From Acidovorax sp. MR-S7 (GTDB lineage: Bacteria > Pseudomonadota > Gammaproteobacteria > Burkholderiales > Burkholderiaceae_C), in the NCBI RefSeq assembly GCF_000400995.2, contig NZ_DF238913.1, forward strand, positions 62,001 to 126,000: 64,000 nt of DNA, in the 5' to 3' direction. Position 1 is the stretch's first letter; every line of letters begins with the position of its first letter. Of this stretch, positions 26,108 through 34,593 are shown one piece after another. The position numbers and the translations under genes were made by a program. Below the pieces are notes generated by a model. It did no database searches and was not told the DNA's origin. It worked only from the letters and a program-made list of their open reading frames with translations.

Positions 26108-27106
26108 TCAATGGCGCGAGTGTAGTGTCTGGCGCGCCTGCGCCACAAGCGACTCCAGCATCAGGCCGGCGTTGAACGGGTGCTCGGCGGTGCGCGCCTC
26201 CTTGGCGAGCAGCCGCGCCCAGCGCGTGAGCGGCCCCACGCCCGGCGGGGCGGGCAGGTCGGCCTGCGCGAAGTAGCGCGGCGCGGCGCCCACGCGCAGC
26301 GCCAGCAGGTCGTGGCAGAGCTTTTGCAGCGCATCGACGGCCTGCGGCAGATCGAGGTCGGCCAAGGCGGACACGTTGCCGCGCGCCACGGCCTTGGGAA
26401 TCAGCGCCCAGGCCTGCGGGCTGCGGCCGGAGCGGGCCAGGGCCAGCGCGTCGTCGGGCCGCCCGCCTGCCGCGCGCAGGAAGGCGTCGGCCGCGTCCTG
26501 CGCCACGCCCTGCCCCGCCAGCCACGCCTGCATGTCCTGCGCCTGGGGCCAGAGCATGGTGTGGCCCAGGCAGCGGCTGCGGATGGTGGGCAGCAGTTCG
26601 TGTGCAGCCTCGGTGGCGAGCACGAAGCGTACGTCACCGGGCGGCTCCTCCAATGTCTTGAGCAGCGCATTGGCCGTCACGTGGTTCATCTGCTCGGCCG
26701 GGTAGACCAGCACCGCCTTGCCGCGCCCGCGCGCACTGGTGCGCTGGGCGAACTCCACCGCATCGCGCATGGCCTCCACGCGGATCTCGCGGCTGGGCTT
26801 GCGCTTCTTGTCGTCGATCTCGCCCTGCGCCTTCTCGGGCAGGGGCCAGCCCAGGGCCAGCATCTGCGTCTCGGGCATCAGCACGCACAGGTCGGCATGG
26901 GTGCGCACGTCCACGCCGTGGCAGCTCGCGCACTGGCCGCAAGCGCCGTGCCCGGTGGGCGCGTCGCACAGCCAGGCGCGTACCAGCTCCAGCGCCAGCG
27001 CGTACTGGCCCAGGCCCGAAGGGCCGTGCAGCAGCCACGCATGGCCGCGCTGGGCCAGCAGCGCCTGGCGCTGCGCTGCGATCCAGGGAGCCACCGCCTC
27101 ACCCAT
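26108..27106 (-). CDS. holB: DNA polymerase III subunit delta'
   Basis: A 332-aa clamp-loader subunit. The P-loop region reads [12 protein letters not shown] without the catalytic Lys, as expected for the non-hydrolysing delta' stator. The zinc module is CGQCASCHG with an earlier Cys in WLCDAP. Other family parts: [15 protein letters not shown] and the sensor-like RSRC. The start overlaps the tmk stop by 8 bp. It is followed by pilZ, a common order in proteobacteria. Confidence 0.95.
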   Translation of the reverse strand: MGEAVAPWIAAQRQALLAQRGHAWLLHGPSGLGQYALALELVRAWLCDAPTGHGACGQCASCHGVDVRTHADLCVLMPETQMLALGWPLPEKAQGEIDDKKRKPSREIRVEAMRDAVEFAQRTSARGRGKAVLVYPAEQMNHVTANALLKTLEEPPGDVRFVLATEAAHELLPTIRSRCLGHTMLWPQAQDMQAWLAGQGVAQDAADAFLRAAGGRPDDALALARSGRSPQAWALIPKAVARGNVSALADLDLPQAVDALQKLCHDLLALRVGAAPRYFAQADLPAPPGVGPLTRWARLLAKEARTAEHPFNAGLMLESLVAQARQTLHSRH

Positions 27107-27758
27107 GCGCCACTCCCGGCAGCCAGCCGCGCGCGGCGACGGCCGCGAGCATCTGCGCGGCCACCTGGTCGCGCGGCCGGGCGGCGTCGATGCGCGCGAA
27201 GCGGCCGGGCGCACCGGCGGCGCGGTCGGCGTAGCCCTGCGCCACGCGCGCAAAGAACTCCACGGGCTGGGCCTCGAAACGGTCGGGCGCGCGCGCGGCA
27301 GCCAGGCGCTCGGCCGCCACTTCGGGCGCCACGTCGAACCACAGCGTCAGGTCGGGGTTGCGCATCGCATCGGCCCGCGGGCCAAGCCCTGTCTGCGCAA
27401 GCCGCTCCATCTCCGATAGCACCCGCAGGTCGAAGCCGCGCCCCGCGCCCTGGTAGGCGAAGGTGGCGTCGGTGAAGCGGTCGCACAGTACCGCCTCGCC
27501 GCGCGCCAGCGCCGGTTCGATCACGCAGCGCAGGTGGTCGCGCCGCGCGGCGAAGACCAGCAGCGTCTCGGTCAGCGGGTCCATGGCGTCGTGCAGCAGC
27601 AGTTCGCGCAGCTTTTCGGCCAGCGGCGTGCCGCCGGGCTCGCGCGTCACGGTGACGGTGCGGCCCGCATCGCGCAAGACCTGGGCGAGTTCTCCGATGT
27701 GGGAGGACTTGCCCGCGCCGTCGATGCCCTCGAAGGTGATGAACAGGCCCGACGTCAT
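27099..27758 (-). CDS. tmk: Thymidylate kinase
   Basis: A 219-aa kinase that turns dTMP to dTDP. Seen: [14 protein letters not shown] (P-loop), [18 protein letters not shown] (the DRE/DRX-like thymidylate motif region), [19 protein letters not shown], and the [14 protein letters not shown] lid region. It overlaps mltG upstream by 4 bp (ATGA) and holB downstream by 8 bp, making a tight mltG-tmk-holB-pilZ operon. Confidence 0.97.
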   Translation of the reverse strand: MTSGLFITFEGIDGAGKSSHIGELAQVLRDAGRTVTVTREPGGTPLAEKLRELLLHDAMDPLTETLLVFAARRDHLRCVIEPALARGEAVLCDRFTDATFAYQGAGRGFDLRVLSEMERLAQTGLGPRADAMRNPDLTLWFDVAPEVAAERLAAARAPDRFEAQPVEFFARVAQGYADRAAGAPGRFARIDAARPRDQVAAQMLAAVAARGWLPGVAHG

Positions 27759-28777
27759 TTCTGCCCTCGTTGATAACGGTTGACGGCACGGTTGTGCTCA
27801 TCCAGCGTGCTGCTGAAGTGGCTGGTGCCGTCGCCGCGCGCCACGAAATACAGCGCTTTGGTGGGCGCGGGCTGCACGGCCGCCAGCAATGCCGCCTTGC
27901 CCGGCATGGCGATGGGCGTGGGCGGCAGGCCCGCGCGGGTGTAGGTGTTCCAGGGCGTGTCGGCGGTCAGGTCGCGGCGGCGCAGGTTGCCGTCGAACTT
28001 CTCGCCCAGGCCGTAGATCACCGTGGGATCGGTCTGCAGCAGCATGCCCACGCGCAGGCGGTTGGTGAACACGCCCGCGATCTCGGCGCGGTCTTCGGCG
28101 CGGCCGGTTTCCTTCTCGACGATGCTGGCGAGGATCAGCGCCTCGTCGGCGGTCTTGAGCGGCGTGTCGCCCGCGCGCTGCGACCACGCGGCCTCCAGGC
28201 GCCGGTCCATGGCGTGCAGCGCGCGGCGCAGCACGGCCAGGTCGCTGCTGCCCTTGGCGTAGGTGTAGGTGTCGGGGAAGAAGCGGCCCTCGGCCGGCAC
28301 GCCCGCACGGCCCAGCGCGGCCATGACGGCCTCGTCGCTCTGGCCCTGGGTGTCGGGCTTCAGGTTCTCGGCGCGCGCGAGCGCGGCGCGCACCTGGCGG
28401 AAGGTCCAGCCTTCGACCAGGGTCACGGCGCGCAGCAGTTCCTCGCCGCGCACGAGTTTCTGCAGCAGCCCATAGGGCGAGGTGCCCGGCGGGATCTCGT
28501 AGTTGCCGGCCTTGATCTCCCGGTCCTTGCCCGAGAGGCGAAACCAGAGGAACAGCAGGCGCGCATCGGTCTGCACGCCCGCCTGCACCACCGCGCGGGC
28601 CACGCCGCGCGGCGTGGTGCCGGGCTCGATCTCCAGCTCCAGCGCCGGTCCCGCGCGCACGGGCAGCGGCGCCTGCAGCCACCAGGCCGCTGCAGCGCCC
28701 GCGGCGATCACGATCAACAACACCAGAACGAAGAAACGGCGCACAACCCTGCTGTCTTTATGAATGGAGCCGGGCAT
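27755..28777 (-). CDS. mltG: Endolytic murein transglycosylase MltG
   Basis: A 340-aa inner-membrane lytic transglycosylase (YceG) thought to cut nascent glycan strands. One N-terminal TM (about residues 14-33, [19 protein letters not shown]), a LysM-like region, then the YceG domain with ASIVEKETG holding the catalytic Glu, and [10 protein letters not shown] and [18 protein letters not shown]-like segments. The ATG at 28777 lies only 12 bp from the divergent ygfZ start. A GTG at 28744, preceded by AGCAGGG, would leave a more workable gap and keep the TM, so the true start may be 28744. Confidence 0.93.
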   Translation of the reverse strand: MPGSIHKDSRVVRRFFVLVLLIVIAAGAAAAWWLQAPLPVRAGPALELEIEPGTTPRGVARAVVQAGVQTDARLLFLWFRLSGKDREIKAGNYEIPPGTSPYGLLQKLVRGEELLRAVTLVEGWTFRQVRAALARAENLKPDTQGQSDEAVMAALGRAGVPAEGRFFPDTYTYAKGSSDLAVLRRALHAMDRRLEAAWSQRAGDTPLKTADEALILASIVEKETGRAEDRAEIAGVFTNRLRVGMLLQTDPTVIYGLGEKFDGNLRRRDLTADTPWNTYTRAGLPPTPIAMPGKAALLAAVQPAPTKALYFVARGDGTSHFSSTLDEHNRAVNRYQRGQK

Positions 28778-28789
28778 GATAATTCAGCA

Positions 28790-29695
28790 ATGACCTACCC
28801 CTTGAATGGCATCGCCCCCTTGACCCACCTGGGCGTGATCCGCGTGGCCGGCGACGATGCGGCGGCCTTCCTGCACGGCCAGCTCACCCAGGATTTCGCG
28901 CTGCTGGGCATGCAGCATGCCCGCCTGTCCGCCTACCTCAGCCCCAAGGGCCGCATGCAGGCCAGCTTCATCGGCTTCAAGCGCGGCCCGGCCGAGGTGC
29001 TGCTCATCTGCGCGCGCGACCTGCTGGCGCCCACGCTCAAGCGGCTGTCCATGTTCGTGCTGCGCTCCAGGGCCAAGCTGACGGACGCCACGGCCGACTT
29101 CCGGCTCTGCGGCCTGGCGGGCGACGCGGCGCGCGCCGTGCTGCCGCCGGGCGGCGAGCCCTGGAGCCGTGCGGATGTGGGGGACGCCACCGTGGTGCAG
29201 CTCTACCCTGCCGACGGCCAGCCGCGCGCGCTGTGGGTGGCGCCTGCGGGCAGCCCGGCGCCGCAGGGCGCGCCGCTGGGCGAGGACCTGTGGCTGTGGA
29301 GCGAGGTGCGCAGCGGCGTCGCCACGCTCACCGCCCCGGTCGTGGAGGCCTTCGTGCCGCAGATGCTGAACTACGAATCCGTCGGCGGCGTGAACTTCAA
29401 GAAGGGCTGCTACCCCGGCCAGGAGGTCGTGGCGCGCAGCCAGTTCCGCGGCACGCTCAAGCGCCGGACCTACGTGGCCCACCTGGGCGGCGACGTGGCG
29501 GCGGGCGCCGAGGTGTTCGCGCAGGGCGATGCCGAGCAGCCCGTAGGCACCGTGGTGCAGGCCGCCGGCGCGCCGGGCGGCGGCACGGACGCGCTGGTGT
29601 CGCTGCAGATCGCGGCAGCGGGCGGCGCGCTGCAGGCCGGCGGACACGCGCTCGCGCTGCTGCCGCTACCCTACGCGCTGCTCGAAGATATTTGA
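28790..29695 (+). CDS. ygfZ: Folate-binding protein YgfZ (Fe-S cluster assembly/repair)
   Basis: A 301-aa protein of the glycine-cleavage T-protein fold that helps maintain certain Fe-S enzymes using tetrahydrofolate. The diagnostic motif KGCYPGQEVVAR is present with the key Cys at about residue 207. N-terminal LHGQLTQDF and YLSPKGRM segments are typical. Start at 28790 (MTYPLNG); longer in-frame extension to the left is antisense to mltG. It is the first visible gene of its transcription unit and is followed by a dispersed repeat. Confidence 0.94.
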   Translation: MTYPLNGIAPLTHLGVIRVAGDDAAAFLHGQLTQDFALLGMQHARLSAYLSPKGRMQASFIGFKRGPAEVLLICARDLLAPTLKRLSMFVLRSRAKLTDATADFRLCGLAGDAARAVLPPGGEPWSRADVGDATVVQLYPADGQPRALWVAPAGSPAPQGAPLGEDLWLWSEVRSGVATLTAPVVEAFVPQMLNYESVGGVNFKKGCYPGQEVVARSQFRGTLKRRTYVAHLGGDVAAGAEVFAQGDAEQPVGTVVQAAGAPGGGTDALVSLQIAAAGGALQAGGHALALLPLPYALLEDI

Positions 29696-29750
29696 ATGAA
29701 AACGGGCTCCAGCGCTTGACAGACAAGCGCTGGAAGCTATCAAAACAGAA
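29696..29750. repeat. Dispersed palindromic repeat, copy 6
   Basis: Core CCAGCGCTTG (29709-29718), ACAGA loop, CAAGCGCTGG (29724-29733), a 10-bp perfect stem, with GAAGCTATCAAAA following. It sits between the convergent ygfZ and thioesterase-GNAT genes. Confidence 0.88.
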
Positions 29751-29751
29751 G

Positions 29752-30612
29752 CTACGGCAAGGCCTTGCGCATGGTGACATGGGCAATGCCCGCTTCCTCG
29801 TACGGCGCGCCCTCCGTTTCGAACCCCGCGCGGCGGTAGAAGCCTTCGGCGCTGCTTTGCGCGTGCAGCGTGACCAGCGCGTCGCCGCGCGCCCGGGCTG
29901 CCTGTACCAGCGCGTCGAGCACCATGCGGCCCCAGCGCTGGCCGCGCACCACGCGGTCCACCGCCATGCGGCCGATGCGCCCTTCGCCGGGCGCGGGCTG
30001 CAGCAGCCGGCCGGTGGACACGGGCAGGCCCAGGCGGTTGTAGGCCACGGCGTGGACGGCCGTGGCGTCCAGCGCGTCGAGCTCCAGCTCCGGGGCGATG
30101 CCCTGCTCCTGCACGAACACCGCCGTGCGCAGCCGGGCGGCGTCGCGGCCCAGCGTGGTCCAGTCGCCCACGCGCAGCTCCACCACTTCGCCGCCGGCCT
30201 CGTAGTGCTCGATCACGGCGCGGAGCTGAGGCGGCACGGCGCGTTTGGTTTGCGTGGCCGGGTCGGCGAAGACGTAGACGAGTTCGACGGACACCAGCAG
30301 CCGGTCGCCCGCGAACACGCCGCACTCGAACAACAGGGAGGTGGTGCCCACGCGCGCACAGCGCATGCCGATATCGAGCAGGTCGTCCAGGCGGGCGGAG
30401 GCGTGGTATTCGACGCTGGCCTTCTTCAGGTAGATCTCGCCGCCCAGCGCGTGCATGCTGGCCTCGTAGGGCAAGGCCAGCGCGCGCCAGTATTCGGTCA
30501 TGGCGCAGTCGGCATAGGTAAGGTAGTGGGCGTTGAAGACGATTTTCTGGATGTCCACCTCGGCCCAGCGCACGCGCAGGCGGTGGAAGCAGCGGAAGTC
30601 TTGGCGTTGCAT
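29752..30612 (-). CDS. Fusion: YbgC/FadM-type acyl-CoA thioesterase + GNAT acetyltransferase
   Basis: A 286-aa two-domain protein. Residues 1 to about 135 are a hotdog thioesterase: RVRWAEVDIQKIVFNAHYL with the Asp of the YbgC active site, then EIYLKKASVEYHASARLDD and FECGVFAGDRLLVS. Residues about 140-286 are a GNAT domain of the ElaA kind: RTAVFVQEQGI, GRIGRMAVDRVVRGQRWG (acetyl-CoA loop) and AEGFYRRAGFETEGAPYEEAG. Both domains look complete, so this is a true fusion rather than an artefact. The start at 30612 (MQRQDF) is preferred over 30648, which lies inside the upstream gene. Substrates of both halves are unknown. Confidence 0.88.
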   Translation of the reverse strand: MQRQDFRCFHRLRVRWAEVDIQKIVFNAHYLTYADCAMTEYWRALALPYEASMHALGGEIYLKKASVEYHASARLDDLLDIGMRCARVGTTSLLFECGVFAGDRLLVSVELVYVFADPATQTKRAVPPQLRAVIEHYEAGGEVVELRVGDWTTLGRDAARLRTAVFVQEQGIAPELELDALDATAVHAVAYNRLGLPVSTGRLLQPAPGEGRIGRMAVDRVVRGQRWGRMVLDALVQAARARGDALVTLHAQSSAEGFYRRAGFETEGAPYEEAGIAHVTMRKALP

Positions 30613-30625
30613 GAGAGAAGAGTGT

Positions 30626-31591
30626 TCAGTCCTGTCGGAAAGCGGCACGCAGGGCCTGCGCGGCGTGCTGGTGGGCTTGCCGCGCCTCGGGGATGGCGCG
30701 GCCCATCTTGATGAATTCGTGGGTCACGCCGCGGTAGATTTCCAGCTCCACCGGCACGCCGGCGGCGCGCAGCTTGTCGGCGTAGTCGATGCCCTCGTCC
30801 ACCAGCGGATCACATTCGGCCAGGCCGATCCAGGCGGGGGCCACGCCGTCCACGTCGGGCGCCAGCAGCGGGGCGAAGCGCCAGTCCTCGCGCTCTGCGC
30901 GGCTGGCCACGTAGTTCTCGAAGAACCAGGTGATGGCGGGCTCGTCCAGCACCGGCCCCTGGGCGAAGCGCGCATGCGAGGGCGTGTCCTGGTGGGCCGT
31001 GGTGCCGGGATAGATCAGGAGCTGCAATGCCAGCGGCAGGCCCGCGTCGCGCGCCAGGATGGCGTTCACGGCGGCCAGGGTGCCGCCCGCGCTGTCGCCG
31101 CCCACGGCCAGGCGCGCCGCGTCGGCGCCCAGCGCGCCGGCATGGCCGGCCAGCCAGGCGAGCGCGTCCCAGGCGTCGTTGCTCGCGGTGGGAAAGCGGT
31201 GCTCCGGCGCGAGCCGGTAGTCCAGCGACACCACCATGCAGCCCGCCAGGCGCGCCAGCTCGCGGCACAGCACGTCGTGCGTGGCCACGCTGCCGATGGT
31301 GAAGCCACCGCCGTGCAGGTACAGCAGCAGCGGCAGGCCGGCGTCCGGCACGGGCGCGTACAGGCGCGCGGGCAGCGGCGCGCCGTCGCGCGCGGGAATG
31401 CGCAGGTCTTCCACGCGCGGCAGCTCGGCCTTGGGGATTTCGAGCACGCCCGCGCCCGCCTCGTAGGCCGCGCGGGCCTGGGCGGGAGCCAGGGAGTGCA
31501 GCGGGGGGCGGCCGGCGCGCGCCATGCGGTCGATGACGCTGCGCATCTGCGGCGTGAGCCGCGCATGGTGGAGAGGGGCGGTCGTCTTCAA
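30626..31591 (-). CDS. Alpha/beta hydrolase, HSL-type carboxylesterase
   Basis: A 321-aa esterase/lipase of the hormone-sensitive lipase family. Oxyanion motif YLHGGGF, nucleophile GGDSAGG (Ser), acid in AECDPLVDEG (Asp) and base in YRGVTHEF (His) are all visible in order. An N-terminal cap region (MRSVIDRMARAGRPPLHSL) is typical. No signal peptide. It is followed 13 bp later by the thioesterase-GNAT gene and preceded by the FAH-type gene, all on the minus strand. Natural ester substrate is not evident. Confidence 0.93.
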   Translation of the reverse strand: MKTTAPLHHARLTPQMRSVIDRMARAGRPPLHSLAPAQARAAYEAGAGVLEIPKAELPRVEDLRIPARDGAPLPARLYAPVPDAGLPLLLYLHGGGFTIGSVATHDVLCRELARLAGCMVVSLDYRLAPEHRFPTASNDAWDALAWLAGHAGALGADAARLAVGGDSAGGTLAAVNAILARDAGLPLALQLLIYPGTTAHQDTPSHARFAQGPVLDEPAITWFFENYVASRAEREDWRFAPLLAPDVDGVAPAWIGLAECDPLVDEGIDYADKLRAAGVPVELEIYRGVTHEFIKMGRAIPEARQAHQHAAQALRAAFRQD

Positions 31592-31607
31592 TGCGGGGTT
31601 CCCGGGT

Positions 31608-32486
31608 TCACTTGAAACGCACCTGCACGGGCTGCGCGCCCGGCAGGCCCTGGTAGGTGGCGGTGACGTCCAGGCCGGGGCGCGGCGGCAGCAGCGGGGA
31701 GAACGAGCCCAGGCTGACCAGGTCGCCCGGCTGCAGCGTGATGTTTTCCTTCTGCAGCGCCTGGGCGATCCACACCACGGCGTTGAGCGGATGGCCGAGG
31801 ATGTCGCTGCCCTTGCCGCTGGCCAGCAGCTCGCCGTTGTTGTTGGTGAGCTGCACCTCCATGCGCTCCAGCGCGTCGAGCAGGCGGTAGCGTTCGCCGC
31901 GCGTGAGCGGCACCGCGACGGGCTGGCCGGCCACGCCCAGCCGCGCGCCCACGTTGATGGCGGCCACGCCCGCGCCGTTGAGCTGCGGCGGCGCCTGCAC
32001 GATGAGGTCGGGCAGCTCGATGAAGGGGATGACCTGGTCGATGTGCTCCAGCACCTCGGCCGGCGTGCGCGCGTGGTTGACGGCGGCGCTTTTGACGCGC
32101 ACCAGCATGTCGGCCTCGTACAGGGGACGCGCGCCGAAGGCGGCCTCCACCGTGAAGCCGCCGGGCTGCACCATGCCCTCGTAGAGCTTGCCCCACACGG
32201 GCTTGTCGGTGTTGAAGCGCTTCTGCACGGCCGGGTTCGTGAGGCCCGCCTTGTAGCCCACCACCTTGCCCAGGCGCGTGGCCAGCAGCACGTTGAACTT
32301 GGCGCGCGTGCAGGCGCCGTCCTCGTCGGACAGCGCGGGGAAGTTGGGCGCAGGTGTCTTGGCCGCGTAGTGCTGCGCGAGCGCGCCGGCCTGCGCGTCG
32401 TCCAGGCACGCGGCCTGCGCGCCTGTCGCCGCGGCGACGCCCATGCCCCATACGGTGAGCACTGCGAGGGTTTGTTTCATGGTCAT
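31608..32486 (-). CDS. Exported FAH-superfamily (2-keto-4-pentenoate hydratase-like) protein
   Basis: A 292-aa protein with a clear signal peptide (MTMKQTLAVLTVWGMGVAAA..., cleavage near AQA about residue 25) followed by an MhpD/FAH-like domain: KVVGYKAGLTNPAVQKRF, VEAAFGARPLYEADMLVRV, IPFIELPDLIV, and ILGHPLNAVVWIAQAL, with the usual FE/E metal ligands approximately in place. MhpD hydratases are normally cytoplasmic, so the leader is odd. GGAGAC lies 7 bases upstream of the chosen ATG; a second ATG at 32480 is possible. Role unknown; a periplasmic binding or enzymatic function are both possible. Confidence 0.83.
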   Translation of the reverse strand: MTMKQTLAVLTVWGMGVAAATGAQAACLDDAQAGALAQHYAAKTPAPNFPALSDEDGACTRAKFNVLLATRLGKVVGYKAGLTNPAVQKRFNTDKPVWGKLYEGMVQPGGFTVEAAFGARPLYEADMLVRVKSAAVNHARTPAEVLEHIDQVIPFIELPDLIVQAPPQLNGAGVAAINVGARLGVAGQPVAVPLTRGERYRLLDALERMEVQLTNNNGELLASGKGSDILGHPLNAVVWIAQALQKENITLQPGDLVSLGSFSPLLPPRPGLDVTATYQGLPGAQPVQVRFK

Positions 32487-32549
32487 GCGTGTCTCCATCC
32501 TGTTAGTGTTGCGGGCTGATCGTAATGGCACTTTTCCTCCCCGCGCACC

Positions 32550-33686
32550 ATGGCTTTCATTTACTACGTCACCCAGATCCAATTTGAATTCGGCGCCGTC
32601 CGGCTGCTGCGCCAGGAATGCGAGCGCATCGGCATCACGCGCCCGCTGGTCGTCACCGACCCGGGCGTCAAGGCCGCCGGCGTGCTGCAGCAGGCGCTGG
32701 ACGCCCTGGCCGGGCTGCCCGTGGCCGTGTTCGACCAGACGCCACCCAACCCCACCGAAGCCGCCGTGCGCGCGGCCGCGGAGGTCTACCGTGCCCAGGG
32801 TTGCGACGGCCTGATCGCCGTGGGCGGCGGCAGCGCCATCGACTGCGCCAAGGGCATCGCCATCGCCGCCACGCACGAGGGTCCGCTCAAGACCTATGCC
32901 ACCATCGAAGGCGGCTCGCCGAAGATCACCGAACGCGCGGCGCCGCTCATCGCCGTGCCCACCACGAGCGGCACGGGTAGCGAGGTGGCGCGCGGCGCCA
33001 TCATCATCGTGGACGACCACCGCAAGCTGGGCTTCCACTCCTGGCACCTGGTGCCCAAGGCCGCGATCTGCGACCCCGGCCTGACGCTGGGCCTGCCGCC
33101 GCAGCTCACGGCCGCCACGGGCATGGACGCCATCGCGCACTGCATGGAGACCTTCATGTCGGCCGCCTTCAACCCGCCCGCCGACGGCATCGCGCTGGAC
33201 GGCCTGGAGCGCGGCTGGCGCCACATCGAGGCCGCCACGCGAGACGGCAGCGACCGCGAGGCGCGCCAGGCCATGATGAGCGCCAGCATGCAGGGCGCCA
33301 TGGCCTTCCAGAAGGGGCTGGGCTGCGTGCACTCCCTGAGCCACAGCCTGGGCGGGCTGAACCCGCGCCTGCACCACGGCACGCTCAACGCCGTGTTCCT
33401 GCCGGCCGTGGTGCGCTTCAACGCGCAGGCCGAATCGGTGCGAAAGGAACGCCGCCTTGAGCGCATGGCCCACGCCATGGGCCTGGACCAGGCGAGCGAT
33501 ATTCCCGATGCCATCCACGACATGAGCGCGCGCCTGGGCCTGCCCACCGGACTGGCCGCGATGGGCGTGCAGCGCGATTGGTTCCCCAAGATCATCGAGG
33601 GCGCACTGGCCGACCATTGCCACAAGACCAACCCGCGCGAGGCCAGCGTCCAGGACTACGAGGCCATGCTCGAAGCGTCGATGTAA
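32550..33686 (+). CDS. Iron-containing alcohol dehydrogenase family protein
   Basis: A 378-aa group III alcohol dehydrogenase. The NAD(P) site is AVGGGSAIDCAKGIA and the PTTSGTGSEV segment binds phosphate. Metal ligands fit Asp/His in TGMDAIAHCMETF, His in HSLSHSLGG and His in RLHHGTLNA. It could act on an alcohol, aldehyde or maleylacetate-like acid. It is divergent from the exported FAH-type gene with 63 bp between; no other pathway gene is close, so the substrate stays open. Confidence 0.92.
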   Translation: MAFIYYVTQIQFEFGAVRLLRQECERIGITRPLVVTDPGVKAAGVLQQALDALAGLPVAVFDQTPPNPTEAAVRAAAEVYRAQGCDGLIAVGGGSAIDCAKGIAIAATHEGPLKTYATIEGGSPKITERAAPLIAVPTTSGTGSEVARGAIIIVDDHRKLGFHSWHLVPKAAICDPGLTLGLPPQLTAATGMDAIAHCMETFMSAAFNPPADGIALDGLERGWRHIEAATRDGSDREARQAMMSASMQGAMAFQKGLGCVHSLSHSLGGLNPRLHHGTLNAVFLPAVVRFNAQAESVRKERRLERMAHAMGLDQASDIPDAIHDMSARLGLPTGLAAMGVQRDWFPKIIEGALADHCHKTNPREASVQDYEAMLEASM

Positions 33687-33719
33687 GCTGCGCTGCCATC
33701 CATCTCGAGGACACGCGCC

Positions 33720-34352
33720 ATGCAACTCATCGGCATGCTCGACTCTCCCTATGTGCGCCGCGTGGCGATCGCGCTGCAGCTGCTGGGGCTCCGGTTCGAG
33801 CACAACCCCCTGTCGGTCTTTCGCACCTTCGACCAGTTCCAGTCCATCAACCCTGTCGTGAAGGCTCCCACGCTGGTGTGCGACGACGGCGGTGTGCTCA
33901 TGGACTCCACGCTGATCCTGGAATACGCCCAGGCCCTCGCAGGCCGGCGCCTGCTGCCCGAAGCCCTGCCGGAGCTGCAGCAGGCGCTGCGCATCGACGG
34001 CCTGGCGCTCGCGGCCTGCGAAAAGAGCGTGCAGATCGTGTACGAGCAGCAGCTGCGCCCCGCCGGGAAACAGCACGCCCCCTGGCTGGACCGCGTGGCG
34101 GTGCAGCTGCGTGCCGCGTACGCAGCCCTGGAGCAGGAGGTGGCGCGCCGCCCTCCTCCCATGGAGCGCGGCACCGTGGGCCGCGCGGGCGTGAGCGCCG
34201 CCGTGGCCTGGCACTTCACCCAGGCCCTGCTGCCAGGCATGGTGGACGCGCAGCGCCACCCGGCGCTGGCGGCGCTTTCCACGCGTGCCGAGGCCTTGCC
34301 CGAGTTCCAGGCCGCGCCGCATGGCGAGGGCACGTACCGCGCGCCCGCCTGA
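33720..34352 (+). CDS. Glutathione S-transferase family protein
   Basis: A 210-aa GST-like protein. The thioredoxin-like N-terminal half (MQLIGMLDSPYVRRVAIAL, NPVVKAPTLVCDDG, DSTLILEY) carries the cis-Pro and SxxxRR-type GSH site (Ser9, with Tyr11 nearby); the C-terminal half is all-alpha. It resembles the YibF/beta-like branch. It follows the iron dehydrogenase gene by 33 bp. Specific substrate unknown. Confidence 0.9.
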   Translation: MQLIGMLDSPYVRRVAIALQLLGLRFEHNPLSVFRTFDQFQSINPVVKAPTLVCDDGGVLMDSTLILEYAQALAGRRLLPEALPELQQALRIDGLALAACEKSVQIVYEQQLRPAGKQHAPWLDRVAVQLRAAYAALEQEVARRPPPMERGTVGRAGVSAAVAWHFTQALLPGMVDAQRHPALAALSTRAEALPEFQAAPHGEGTYRAPA

Positions 34353-34358
34353 GGGCGG

Positions 34359-34566
34359 CTAGATCGGCAAGACCTGGCCCGGGTCGGGCCGCTCCAGCCA
34401 GGCCTGCCATTCGTTGGCCAAACAGGAAGCGATCCAGCGGGCCGAGCACCAGCCCCTTGGGGCCGCCCGCCGCGGCCGGCACCACGGACACGTCGGCCGG
34501 CGACAGGCCCTGGCGCTCGATGTGACGGCGCGCCACCGGCCCGGCGTAGATGCGCAGCGCGTTCAA
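34359..34566 (-). pseudogene. Patatin-like phospholipase gene with large internal deletion
   Basis: On the minus strand the first part (from a TTG at 34566) reads LRIYAGPVARRHIERQG and VVPAAAGGPKGLVLGPLDRF, the conserved N-terminus of patatin-like proteins (oxyanion GGPKGL). After about 48 codons, near 34425, the frame shifts. A second frame reads ANEWQAWLERPDPGQVLPI and then stops at 34359-34361, which looks like the C-terminus of the same family. The middle of about 300 residues, with the GxSxG Ser and the catalytic Asp, is gone. No ATG start remains. Confidence 0.65.
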
Positions 34567-34593
34567 CGTCAGCTTCCGGGTCAGGACGCGTTC

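Noticed and set aside
26108-27106. Loss of the P-loop Lys in the holB product as a sign of decay.
   Set aside because: Delta' subunits naturally lack ATPase activity, and the zinc module and all other blocks are intact.
31608-34322. A 900-codon frame extending the FAH-type gene far upstream.
   Set aside because: The extension is antisense to the iron dehydrogenase and GST genes; the signal peptide and GGAGAC mark the true start at 32486.
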